Below are positions 1 through 10,976 of a stretch of 64,000 bases of DNA, piece by piece (position 1 is the first letter of the stretch; the number at the start of each line of letters is the position of its first letter). The notes beneath the pieces are model-generated. The model made no database searches and was not told the DNA's origin. It saw only the letters and a list, made by a program, of their open reading frames with translations. Where the stretch lies: the NCBI RefSeq assembly GCF_000003855.2, contig NW_003101682.1:3871632-3935631 (forward strand), in the 5' to 3' direction. Origin of the DNA: Blastomyces gilchristii SLH14081. Lineage: Eukaryota > Ascomycota > Eurotiomycetes > Onygenales > Ajellomycetaceae. Position numbers and translations under genes: made by a program.

Positions 1-2576
1 GAAATAAACTCTTAGTTTTGAAATCAAATTATTATTCAATACTTTTCGATAATAAGTTATTATCTTATTAACATATAAATCAGAGATTATATTTACTGAA
101 TCTCTCTTTTAAAAGAGAATATATTATTTAATATTGGAAAGTAGAGCTTAACTGAATTATAATTATATTTATTTATAAATTAAGAGAAGTTAAGTGAATT
201 TTCTTTATACTTATGTCTCTATATTATATTATATATAATTATCTACTGAATCTACTGATTTTACCAGAGAATTCTCATAGTTACACTATTATTAAGCTGG
301 GAGTAGTTTGAAAGACAGTATTATATAACATTCTGATATAGAATCGTAATAAAAATGATAATTATTTAATATATAAGTCTTAGATAATAAGATATTTATA
401 TTATAATTAACATATCTTATTTCTTTTGATAAATAGTTAATGAATAGCAGCTAAGTAATAGATAACTAGTTCAATAATATATTGATTTCACTAATAGAAC
501 AGTACAGAGAACACTATTAAAAGAATTGCGTCACTCAGAGTTAATTCTACAGCTAAGAAGTATCATCATGTTTTAATAGGTAATTGCATTTAGCTTCAAA
601 TCACTCTGTATTCAATTTATATGAGATTGTCATGTATTCTGAATTGATTAATGATTTCTCTTTGTTCTCAAATATCTTATCTATTCATTTCATATAGTAT
701 TAAATATCAATATCACTATAAGAGCTCTTGTGATGACTCTTAAATCACTCTATTTTAACAAGTCAAATGCTAAAATCACAGAAATCACTCAGATCTCAAA
801 GACTCAAATCAACTGCATATATAAATATACAATTGAATGTAAATTCAATTCTGCACTGTCTCATATTACATGTCAAAATGAATGACTTTGAGATGCTCTT
901 GAATCTGGCTGATCAACTCTGAAAAATGATAGTATTATGAATGCTATATTTACAAAGATTTAATATGATCAGTATGAATAAGCAAATATATATACTGATC
1001 TTATCAATGAATTCGGTAATGAAGAAGTTGAGATATCTTATTTAACTATATAAAGAATTCTTTACAAAGCAGATCTGTGAAAAACAAAGTCTATATAAAA
1101 GTCAGAACTTATTGAAAAGATATAGCTAGATCAGTTTTAATTTCATCTGAAGCATAAGAATTAAATCTTGAAGAATTGAAAGAATATCATCTTATCAGAT
1201 AAAATCTCTGTTATTCTTCTTCATTGATCAAATGAATATAGAATATAGTATACATCTCATAAGATCTATTCTCAACACTGTATATATAAATAATGAAAGA
1301 GATTATCTGAATTCATGTTCTCAGCCTGCTTCTTATATAACAAGAAGAGCTCATTTCATTATTAAGTCAGAGAAATCTTGCAGAAGTGTGCTTAATCTGT
1401 TAGTATATTAACACTTTAAATACAGAAGTAGAATCTATAAACAAGCAAGAATAAGAGCTGTTAAATAGCATGTAAAGATTATGGATTGATTGTCAGCAGT
1501 AAGGTCAAACATCAATATAAATGTTTAAAAAGATCACAGACAAGCTATCTTGTAACAAAGATGACAGAATTGATTAATATTACTAGCAAGTTTAAATTCT
1601 CTTATCAAAGCTATTTCTCTTTGTAAAAGAGTGTTAATTTGAATGTTCAAATACTATTATACAACAGAATAAGACCTCTTCACATAATTACTATATTTAA
1701 CATTATATGTATAATATTCATGAGATTCAACAGCTGCTTTGATGTGAGAATTCACCTGATCTCAATGCAATTGAGATAGCTTGATCTTGAATGAAGCACA
1801 GAATAATTAAAAAAGAAGTTTTTAAGAACTATATGAAAGTAATTAGAGTATAAGAGCAGGCATGAAAGAATATGTCACAAGAGAATATACAGACATGAAT
1901 TAACTGAATTTCTGTATATATTGAAAAGATTATAGAGTTAGAAGATGATAATGAGTATAGAGAAGAAAGACAGCATGAGCAGGTAAAGAAATAGAATACT
2001 TATCTGACTCTGTGAAGTAACAGATTATCATGCAGATTGACTAGTAGATTAGCATGTAGATTACATTTTAAAAAGAGTGATAGATTGACAGGCAGATTGA
2101 CATGCAGATTTCATGTTAAATACCTGTAAGAAATCCCGCTTCTTACAGATTCTTTATCTCTATTTCTATCTCTCACGTAACTAATAGAGTTAGCGGCCCT
2201 TGGCTACACACAACTATATAGACTGAAGTTCATGACTACTATTTATAACTCAGCTTGAATACTATTATATATTTAATCTCTACATTTATCTTTCTACTGT
2301 GAATATTTCTAGTAGCTATTAATATATATCATGTTAAGCTGCAAACATCTGAATAATAATCTAGAAGTACTTATTCTTATATTTCACGCTCTATCAGTCA
2401 GCAACTGTCTGTTATAACTGAAAGAACTGGAAACTTATATACTTCAATTTCTACAGACTCTACTGCAGATACTTAAAAGCAGCTATCTAAATTATGAATA
2501 ATCTCTGTAAAAGAAGTCTCAGAGAATTTATTAATTACTTATAAGATATTATTCTCTATATCTGTAACAGAGAAAA
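1..2576. other. Unclassified AT-rich, mutated repeat flank
   Basis: No open frame of useful length and no family that I can name with confidence. The stretch has the same GG/CC/CG-poor texture as the transposons to its right, so it is probably an older mutated repeat that received gypsy A. Around 1330-1405 a + strand frame has a weak resemblance to a retroelement reverse-transcriptase entry motif (arginine pair, then a phenylalanine-isoleucine-lysine stretch). It is too short and too broken to call. A less mutated patch with an inverted repeat lies at 2124-2210 and is listed separately. Confidence 0.4.
2124..2210. repeat. GC-richer patch opening with an 8-bp inverted repeat
   Basis: Positions 2124-2148 form a perfect 8-bp inverted repeat (ctgtaaga / tcttacag) around a 9-base centre. 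The next 60 bases keep CG and GG dinucleotides that are rare nearby. The patch begins TGTAAG and reaches TACACA at 2210, like a short LTR; a second possible end is TACA at 2284. No second copy is in this window, so LTR identity is a guess. It could equally be a hairpin end of another transposon. Confidence 0.3.
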
Positions 2577-2901
2577 TGTAGTGAGCTACACTTAATTGAT
2601 AGATCATTTCATTACATTTTATAGATTCGTGCTGAAACGCCTGATTCTCAGTCATCAATTCTCAGCTGAAGAACTCATGAAGTTTCTATTCTTCTGCTCG
2701 GAACCTTCATCTCATACATGTATAGATATTTACTCATTTCTATTCTTCCACTGTGAAGCTCCACCTTGTATGTGTATAAATATTCACTTCAATCACTGAT
2801 TCTCACACATTCTCTTTTCGTTTTTCTTCTATAATATTTTCCACTTTTGTTGTATAAGATCTATATATTAATACTGATCTATTCAGTGTAGACCTTTTAC
2901 A
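2577..2901 (+). repeat. Gypsy A 5' LTR
   Basis: A 325-bp LTR beginning TGTAG and ending TTACA. It aligns end to end with the reverse complement of the gypsy E LTRs (10632-10954 and 20402-20724): the opening GAGCTACA matches their GGGCTACGCC end, and the block GATCTATTCAGTGTAGAC near 2878-2893 is conserved in all family LTRs. It is strongly AT-shifted compared with the 20402 copy. Confidence 0.85.
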
Positions 2902-3184
2902 CTTGAAAAATGTTTATTATCTTCTTATTAGAAATAATTATTCATTGAAATATCTGAACGCATAATGATGTGTAAGAAATAGAGAAATAATCAATCAGTT
3001 AAGTGAACACTGAGTCTCTAGATAGAAGCTTGCTGACCAGTCACTCTGAGCCTGTAACAAGATCTTATGAAGAGAATGTCAGTGAAAGACTCAAGGGTTT
3101 TGATATCTTAGACATATGAAATATTCATATAATTACACTTCTTCTGATTCTGCAGATATCACACATCTGATAAATGATATAGCT

Positions 3185-4049
3185 ATGTCTACTGATAATG
3201 TGAGAGAACTCTCAAATGTGAGTATAGATACAGTACCACAGTGACTCTGAGTAATGTTGAAATTACAACAATAACAGATAGCTGATATGCATGCAAATCA
3301 ACAATATTAATATAAAGAAATTCAATGATTATCTTAATAAGAAGTCTCTGCACAGACAATATCAACTGAATCAGATATGAACACAATGCAAGTACTGAAG
3401 AAATACTTAGACACTTCTGTATATTTAATACTTCTGATCTGATCTCTATTCATCATGAAGATTGAACATACTCATGAAACTAAGTGTAGATGAAGATGTC
3501 ATCAGTTTATTAACTAATCAGATTGATATATCATGATCATTAACGATGTGGTGAAATAAAAGTTTCATCATGAATAAGCCGTGTGAATCAGTATTACATA
3601 CATCTGACAATAGTATCAGACATCTCAATGTTCTCTTCAGAGACACTGCTATGCAGTAGAAAGCATTAGATTGATTACAGAGTGCTTGAAAGAGAAATAC
3701 TTTCATTATAACAGGCATTCCTGACTTTGATACTAGGATTCTAGAAGCAGACAGTTAATTCTGAAAGAATTAAATGAAGATTAGCATGCTCAAGAAGACA
3801 CTAACTTTTGAACTCTTATAAGCTCTTATAAGTATAAACAAAGACCTGACTTATGAAGACATCTGTATACAACTTCAGATATTGAATAACTGTCTTATCA
3901 AGCTTAAAAGTATACAGAATAACAGCAGAAGATGATACACTTATACACCTGTGTCAAAGAATAATACAGATGTCATGAATTGAGTAGACTTGAATATCTA
4001 TACATAAGCAAGAGTCTCTATTATCTGAACAGGCTTCTGAGTTCCCAGG
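3185..4049 (+). pseudogene. Gypsy A gag, N-terminal part (broken)
   Basis: Remnant of the gag (capsid-like) protein that packages retrotransposon RNA. The start chosen is the ATG at 3185 (MSTDN...), which aligns with ATGs at 30106 in gypsy B, 20077 in gypsy E and 47071 in gypsy D (both - strand). Readable stretches are rich in Gln, Leu and charged residues, interrupted by TGA codons where relatives keep Trp and by TAA where they keep Gln. The frame is cut at 4049 by the hAT insertion and resumes at 10455. The uninterrupted copy in gypsy B (near 30985-31010) reads straight through the junction, which confirms the split. Confidence 0.75.
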
Positions 4050-4423
4050 ATCACTTCTAGACTGACCGTGTGACCGTGTCTGGGACCAGGATCAAACTTT
4101 ACAGTTATCATGTTGCCTAAAAGCATTACTTCTGGTCATGGTTTGTGTTCATCACATTGATTTCAAATCCTGTTATTTCAAATATTAAAGATCTCAGATT
4201 CACTTTTCAAATAAAAATCTAGTCTCAGATAAAGAATATGTTTGAATTCTTAGTCATATTTTCATTCTGATCTCATTATTGAAAATGACATTAAATGAGA
4301 TCATGAAATCATTTCTCACTTATATAATATCATAACATAGTGCTCATTTGTTGAAAATTCAACAGAGAGTATTATCAAATATCATTACTTTTCTAAACAC
4401 AGATTATAATCAATATCATTTTA

Positions 4424-4620
4424 ATTAAAAAAAAAAAATGTAAAATACAAAAAATAATAAAAAAACAAAAAATAAAACAATAAGAAAAAATCACAACAAA
4501 AAAAAAAAAAAAAAGAGAAAGAAAAAAAGAAGAGAAAGAAAAAAAGAGATAGAAAGAGAAAGAAAAATAAAAAAAAAAAGAAAAAAAAAAGAAAAAAACA
4601 AAAAATAAAAATAAAAAAAA
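4424..4620. repeat. A-rich low-complexity tract
   Basis: Nearly 200 bases of A runs broken by single C, G or T, including AGAAAGAAA blocks. It lies in the left half of the hAT element. It may be an expanded poly-A tail or simple-sequence growth; nothing else is visible. Confidence 0.8.
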
Positions 4621-5716
4621 ATCAAGGTCACAGAGCTGCAGTACTCTTAAAATACTTACTTCTCAGAGTCTTCACAATATTCATCATCAACTGTATATCT
4701 CTCACAGTGAGAGTAACACAGCTGTGATAAGTTATTATCTTAAGATTATCTAATAAATAATCAGTATATATCTATATAAATGTGAATAATTAGAAAACAT
4801 ACACTTAAAAAGTGTGATCAGGGTGAACTCTGCTGTCACTTGAATGACATCAAGAATAGAATACTGAAATCAATGATTCTTCTCATTGATTTCACAGACA
4901 AGGCACATGAAGATAATCTTGAGAAATATAAAATTCTCTGACTTCTGATAGAAACAGATCTCACAGAGAGACTCTATTTTCATTATATCAGAGACTGAGT
5001 ATTATCAAAAAGCATTACTTCAATACATATGCACTTACTGTAGTAATTCACTCTCTATGCATGTAGCTGAGAGTTGCAGCTTTTTCACACTGCATGACTC
5101 TCTCTGGGATGCTGCTGCCAGTTTACAACTCACACAGTCTCTCAGTTCAGCACATGCTGTATATATACAGCCCTGCATGCTGGGACTGTGTTGATCATTA
5201 TGGCCTGGCATGGTACTTGCTTTTCACGGGCCATGTTTTGTTTAATTGAGAGGAAGGGAGGACGCGACTGCTGTTTTATTTGAGAGAGAATGAGTAATTG
5301 AATCTATAGAAGATAATTTGATTTCTTCTGCATTTGAAATTTGATTAGTCTATACTCTTCAATTTGAGAATTTCTGAGAGTGTTTTAATAGTTTTCATAT
5401 CAGCTTGAAATTAGTGATTGATTGAAGAAGAGAAAAGAGAGAAGAAAGAAATGAGAATAACTTATCTTTATAATATGAAAACAGAGAATTGCTGCAATTA
5501 TTTACTCTAGTAACAAAGATCTGTTTTCTATATGTATCTCTGATACATATTATATGATAACTGTATACAAAGAATATCAACAGTGCATGTATTGAATGAA
5601 GATAATATTGCTATAAAACACTGTAGCTGTTTCTGTACATCACTGAAAGCTGTTAATATTTTCTTTAAGTCTCTTTATATTTGATAAGTCAGTAATATAT
5701 TTCAATGCACTTTCTC

Positions 5717-5852
5717 TTTCATCATCATCATCATCATTATCATTACTATTATCATCATTACTATCATTATCACTATTATTATCATCATCATCATCATCAT
5801 TATCATCATCATCATCATCATTATTATCATCATTATCATCATTATTATATCA
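5717..5852. repeat. (TCA/TTA)n imperfect microsatellite
   Basis: About 135 bases of TCA and TTA triplets (rich in CATCAT, TATTAT). Read on the + strand it gives an artificial His/Tyr run, which is not a gene. It sits inside the hAT element. Confidence 0.9.
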
Positions 5853-6195
5853 TTTCTGGCCGCCTCTTCTGTCTTTATCTCTCTTCAACACTCACTGAAA
5901 TCAATCATGTCATTCTTCTTCAAATATTCTGCGGTCCTGCGAACCATCAAGGTGTGTGAGTGTTATCACAGATTGAAGAAAGAGAAGAAGAAGGTGTTCA
6001 AGTGAGAGAAGACAGATCATAAGACATATTATAATACCTTGAAGAGACTCTGTAAGAGAGTAGAATGATAATGATTTTAAGTAACACTTCTGATAGATTT
6101 AGACTGAACTAAGTATAGGAATAATGCGGATGACGCCGCCTGTGAGAGATTGAAGAAGAAGACAGTGAAGAGTCTCATGCAGCAGTGATGAGACC

Positions 6196-6701
6196 TAGAC
6201 TGACCGTGTGACCGTGTCTGAGACCAGGACCAGATTTTTTGATAGTCTCATTACCAATTCGACTGATCCCATTACACAGTTTTAACATTAAATAGTAGTT
6301 TCATACTGTTTCAGTGAGACTTACTGTCTACTCTTGTCACATTTTCCAAATGAGACCATGATTTTCACTTCTCAATTTAAATTATTTTTATTGCTTTAAA
6401 TGACTTCAAATCTCATTTGAGCATTATCAAAAAGTGTTACTTTTTAAAAAATTAAAAATAGTCTAAAAAAAACCTTAAAATGTCTAAAAATAGTCACTTT
6501 ATGTAAAGAATGAGACTAAATAAGACCAAATGAAATCACTTTCTTATTTTTTTCAAGTCATGATTTCATTTTAAGATCTGATATATAGTCACTTTACATG
6601 TTTTTTTAATAGCCAGTCCCAGCGGGATTCACGCCAAGAAATGTATGGGACCAGACCAAATGAGATCAAACGTGAAATTCATGGTTCCAGCGGCCAGTCT
6701 A
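6196..6701 (+). mobile_element. hAT-derived MITE, copy 1 (506 bp), nested in the hAT
   Basis: A 506-bp non-autonomous element, TAGACTGACC...GGCCAGTCTA, with a perfect 8-bp duplication ATGAGACC at 6188-6195 and 6702-6709. Both ends match the host hAT, but the centre (poly-T near 6234, AAAAAGTGTTACTTTTT near 6428) is its own. No coding capacity. It is in the same orientation as the hAT. Its right end retains GGGATTCACGCC, so it is one of the less mutated copies. Confidence 0.92.
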
Positions 6702-6961
6702 ATGAGACCAGAAGAAGTCCTGAGAATGATTTGAGATTAAGATAAAGACAGAGAGAGAGAAGAAGAGTGTTACTGTAAATAAGTAACAGTAGAAGAAGAT
6801 TGAGAAAGTGTTGAAGTGAGAGATAAAGAAGTTAAAACTAGTAAGTTTTTTATTTATTGAGAGATAACAATTTTTGATAATACTTCTGTTCTCTAATTGA
6901 TTAGCAGAAGCTGACAGAGAAGAAGAGGATTGAGGCCTTGTTCAGGTCTTGAATACACTTC

Positions 6962-7195
6962 ATGATTCAGAATATTGAGAAGACAGCTCTGTTCTCTGAG
7001 TATATCAATCTGCTTACTGCTGAGATGGAACCTGAGACAGCAGATCAGAAAATGCAGGATTTTAAGGTACAGATTGATCTGACTGAGAGGAAGCAGCAGA
7101 AACCCTTCTCTGAGAAGGCAGTGAAGAGAGATTTTGAGATGATTATCATCTCAGATGAGAAGAAGAAGAAGAAGAAGAAGAATAAGAAGTGAATT
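6962..7195 (+). CDS. Short open frame of unknown identity inside the hAT
   Basis: A 76-codon open frame beginning MIQNIEK and ending in a long lysine run (GAA/AAG triplets, 7158-7190). The middle is acidic and glutamine-rich. It is one of very few frames here with no mutation-type stops, and it keeps TGG-free, GG-containing codons. I do not recognise it. It might be a leftover of an N-terminal transposase exon or a captured host fragment, but the lysine tail is simple sequence and the frame may be chance. No neighbouring frame extends it. Confidence 0.25.
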
Positions 7196-8449
7196 ATAAA
7201 GAATAATAAGAAGAATGAGAAAGAGAAGAAAGATGATGAGTAGAAAAAGTTTTTTTCTTTTTATATTAGTTAGTTATAAGTTCATAATTATTAATAATTG
7301 AAATTAATTTTGAGTTTTTAAAAATTATTGTACAACTTGTAATCAAGTCAGGAACAATATATATATATATATATATATTTAACTATCATGATTCACAAAT
7401 CACTATAATGTATAAGTATCAACATTTTTTCAACATTGATATTCACAATATTAATATATTTTTAATGATATCATCTGATAACACAATTTAGTAACACTCT
7501 CTTTCACAATATTAATATATTTCAAGAAATATGATAGAGATTAATCAAGATTGTTTATTTACTTTTATATATTGATAATATTGAATCTGAGTTAGTACTA
7601 AAATTATAACTAAGTTAAGAAACAAGATTATTTTCTCTTATATTAATTCTTCTTACACACATCAGTGATCAGTTATTGAAAATAAATTATCATCTTTCTT
7701 AAATTATTATCATGTCTTCTGAATTCACTTCTTTCACTTCTTTTATTTCTATTAAAGATTCACAAACTCTTCAAGAAATCACTGTGAATCACAAAGTCTA
7801 TATTATTTACAATTTAATACAGAATGCTCTCTTTTAATCATGATGAATAATTATCTCATTCTTCACATCTGATTTCAGGTCATGAAATTTATGAAAAACT
7901 CAACACAAATATTGAGATGAACTATGGAATAATTATCAACAGATTGTATTGCAGATTACTGAAGAGTTATCTCTCTGCTACAATCACTGTAACTTCATTC
8001 AGAAACATTCATTATAAACTGATTATAACTCTGAAGAAATTTTCTGACATCTGAAGTCATCAGAATACAGATAATAAAAGAAAAATAATCAGAAAATTAC
8101 TACTGAGCTGGTAAGTTACTCTATCAGATAATGATTTTTAATAACACTAACTTTCTAATTTGAAGAAAATCATGTGAAAATAATCTTATATCAGTACTCT
8201 GATTTCATAACTCTCATCTGATAACTTCTGTGAACAATTACTTCACATGTGTATATCTCTGAATCTTTCTCTTTAATCAATTGAAAACTCTGAATTCTGA
8301 ATACTTCTTTAAATGCTTAATTCAAATCTTCATATTCTACATCAATCCTGTCTTCAGTTCAATCTTGAGATACACTACAAAGTTAATATACAACATCTAG
8401 AATCAGAGTTGAAGAATTATCAAAGAGTGTCTCTTACAGTGAATGTATG

Positions 8450-10150
8450 AACTAGTACAAATAATCTTACATTTATAAGAGTTATATGTTATTACATTGA
8501 TAAGAACTGAACTTATCAAGAGACATTAATTGAATTTGAATCATTGATCAGTAGTCATACTGAGAATTATATAACAGAGATATTAATGACTGTGATTAAA
8601 AATGACTATTGAGATATTAGTCTCAGTCTTCTTACAATTATAACTGATAATACTGTGAATAACTATACTATGATGAAGAGCTTAGAGCAAAAATTGACTT
8701 TGCATTTCTGAAATGATAAATAAGGTCATATTCTCTGCATTGCTCATGTGGTTCAACTTGTGATACAAACACTGATAAAGAATCTTAATATTAAGATGAA
8801 GAATAATGAGATAACTGATTCTTGAGATGAGAATGAGATGAAAGTGATTACTCAAGTAACTTTTACATTCACTTTATAAAAGATAATGTTTTTTGATAAC
8901 ACTTTTTAATATTGCTTTTTAGTAATGCTTTTTGATAATGCTACTGTTAATTTTGAATAGATTGACTAATAATTTAAATATCATAGATTTGAAACATTGC
9001 TAATGTGATTTGTATCTCTTCTAAATAACAACAATGATTTCATGATATTCACTAAATAAACAAATCAGTCACATCACTGAATATAATACAGAATGTTAGA
9101 ATATGATGAAGTTCAATATATAAGATGACTGTTCAGACTCTTCAATTATATTAGATAATTGATCATTGAGTGCAACACTCTGATCAGAAAAAGATTCAGA
9201 TATTGAAACTTTCTGATATGAAGTGAACTCAGTTGAAATATGTGATTGATTTACTGTTTCAGTTTTATAAGATAATAAAGACAGTCTCAATCACTTATAT
9301 ATCAATGCTGCAGTCAGTCTGATGAGTGTATAACAGTTTATTTACTTATCTTGAGAAGCAGTTGAATCACTTAAAAAGAAATTCAGTCTGAGATAATGCT
9401 ATAGTGCAGGCTATTATTACTGCAAGGAATAAACTGGCATATTACTACAGCAAAATGAAACAATCTTTTGCAGAGTACTATACTGTAGCAGCTCTACTAG
9501 ATCTCTCTTATTAAGTTAATATCTACACTTCTCAAGATTGAACAGAGAAGAAATGAGACTCATATATTAAATTAGTCTGAGACTACTACAATATCAACTA
9601 TCAGAGATTTGAATGAGCAGATGTTTAAGATGTGAAGACAGTGAAATACAATTCCCTAGTAAGTAATAATCTTTGATAATACTTCATATTACATAGAACT
9701 ATAATACTAACTTTGAAACAGAACTTGCATACATTGATTGCAACTGAAAATCAGGCAAAACTATATACTTGTAAAACTGAATTTGACTGCTATCTTCAAG
9801 ATGATTTAATGAATTTACTTATCAAATCAATTCTAGAGTTATGAAAAATTATTAAGAGTATATATTCAACTGTTGCACTGATGATGCATGATATTCTGAT
9901 AATTTCATTGACAGAGATGAAAATGAAGTGAAAGTTCAACTCAAGTTGAGATATTTATCACTATTGCTGTGAACAATTATAAGAAGAAATAATCAAGAAA
10001 CTTATAATTGTAAAACATGAAATTATCAGACAGTTTAATACCTCTGATCACAGTATATCAGAGAAGTGTAGTTTTCATGAGAAAGTGAAGAATAAACTTA
10101 CACAAGAATGTATTTAGTTATTTCATGAGTGTTATCAATAATCATTACTA
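8450..10150 (+). pseudogene. hAT-family transposase (degenerate)
   Basis: Remnant of the cut-and-paste transposase. Near 8640-8740 a + strand frame reads ITDNTVNNYTMM...LEQKL, then ILCIAHVVQLVIQ. These match the hAT catalytic block, where Asp-Asn follows the strand and Cys-x-x-His-x-x-Asn/Gln-Leu lies about 20 residues later. Near 9385-9500 the frame reads ARNKLAYYY...AALLDLSY, typical of the helical region before the C-terminal dimerisation domain. Many TGA, TAA and frame changes intervene, so no protein could be made. A BED zinc finger would be expected upstream, near 7680-8100; I could not confirm one. Length from first to last recognisable block fits a 600-700 residue hAT transposase. Confidence 0.75.
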
Positions 10151-10454
10151 AATTCTGATTATATAAGCAATCACTGAATGAATTAAATGAGACTGATTTT
10201 GATCTTCAGTCTCAGTCTCATTCTGATTTTGAAAGAATGATCATCTTTCACAGTTTATCCTGGAAAATTACTCTCATTTCACTGTTCTTGAATTAAATCT
10301 GGTCATTTTTCACGCCATTTCTCTCAGAAATGGTCCATTTTCAGATATTTTTGAGGCTTGGTCCCGGTGGGACTCACGCCAAGAAATGTATGAGATCAGA
10401 CCAAATGAGACCAAATGTGAAATTCATGGTCCTGGCGGCCAGTCTAATCACTTC

Positions 10455-10631
10455 TGAAGAAGTCACTGATCAATATTAATAAGAGATGTGCATCAATTGT
10501 AACTAATCAGAATATATAACTTTCAACTGCTGATCAGCCTATATATCTCCTCATTTAAAAGAAAGATCAACACCGGCAGTTCACATCAGTTACATTACAT
10601 TAGAGAAAGATTCAGAAGAAAACTATATAAA
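10455..10631 (+). pseudogene. Gypsy A gag, zinc-knuckle part
   Basis: Continues gag after the hAT. The CCHC knuckle reads C-x2-C-x4-Y-x4-C near 10485-10520. The histidine has become tyrosine (CAT to TAT) relative to gypsy E, where it is still CAT (near 19130). A TAA replaces a Gln inside the knuckle. The frame is cut at 10631 by gypsy E and continues at 20725. Confidence 0.75.
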
Positions 10632-10954
10632 TGTAAGAGGTCTACGCTAAATAAATCGGTATGATATTTATAGATCTTATATAACAAAGTGGAAAACAAT
10701 AGAAAAGGAAAACAAAAGAGAAAGTACAAGGATCAGGAATTGAAGCAGATATTTATATATATACAAGGTGAAGCTTCAGAGCGGAAGAATAGAAATAAGT
10801 GAATATCTATACATATATAAAGTGAAGCTTAGAATAGAAGAATAGAAACTCTGTGAGTTCTTTAGCTGAGAATCAGTAACTGAGAATCAGAGCTTTCATC
10901 AGAAATCTATGAAGTGTAATAAAATAGTCTATCAATCAGATATAGCCTGCTATA
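10632..10954 (-). repeat. Gypsy E 3' LTR
   Basis: 323 bp, TGTAAGAGGTCTACGC...GCCTGCTATA on the + strand. It is the more mutated of the pair: GAGGTGGGGCTTCAGGG of the partner (20534-20550) reads AAGGTGAAGCTTCAGAG here, and the terminal ACA is ATA. Almost all visible differences are transitions. Confidence 0.93.
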
Positions 10955-10976
10955 TTAGTCTCTTCTTTTCAGAAGT
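10955..10976 (-). promoter_or_regulatory. Gypsy E polypurine tract
   Basis: On the - strand the bases just upstream of the 3' LTR read GAAAAGAAGAGACTAA, the primer site for plus-strand DNA synthesis. It matches in place with gypsy D (42316-42337). Confidence 0.7.

Larger units (their letters stand above)
4058..10446 (+). mobile_element. hAT DNA transposon, full-length but degenerate
   Basis: A 6389-bp element with short inverted ends, TAGACTGACC on the left and GGCCAGTCTA on the right, and a perfect 8-bp target duplication. A + strand transposase remnant lies at about 8450-10150. The first 40 or so bases and the last 90 or so match the 506-bp MITEs of this window. It carries a nested MITE at 6196-6701, A-rich tracts (4424-4620), a TCA/TTA microsatellite (5717-5852) and an (AT)n run (7362-7378). 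Without the MITE it is still about 5.9 kb, long for a hAT, and about 3 kb left of the transposase has no recognised gene. Confidence 0.85.
4050..10454. repeat. 8-bp target-site duplication of the hAT element
   Basis: ATCACTTC occurs at 4050-4057 and again at 10447-10454, directly outside TAGACTG...CAGTCTA. The two copies are identical. An 8-bp duplication is the hallmark of hAT transposons. The empty site in gypsy B (near 31000) reads ATTGCTTC, with no duplication. Confidence 0.9.

Noticed and set aside
1240..1420. Possible retroelement RT motif in the left flank
   Set aside because: Only about 25 residues with weak likeness and frequent stops; not enough to name a family.
4050..4067. Mutator-type (9-bp TSD) assignment of the TAGACTG elements
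   Set aside because: The five elements fit an 8-bp TSD outside TAGACTG/CAGTCTA best (three perfect, the others with one or two mismatches), and the large one encodes hAT transposase blocks.
5705..5959. 84-codon His/Tyr-rich open frame
   Set aside because: It is the translation of a TCA/TTA microsatellite with no neighbouring coding signal.
7362..7378. (AT)n run as a possible origin or regulatory site
   Set aside because: Short simple repeat without supporting context.
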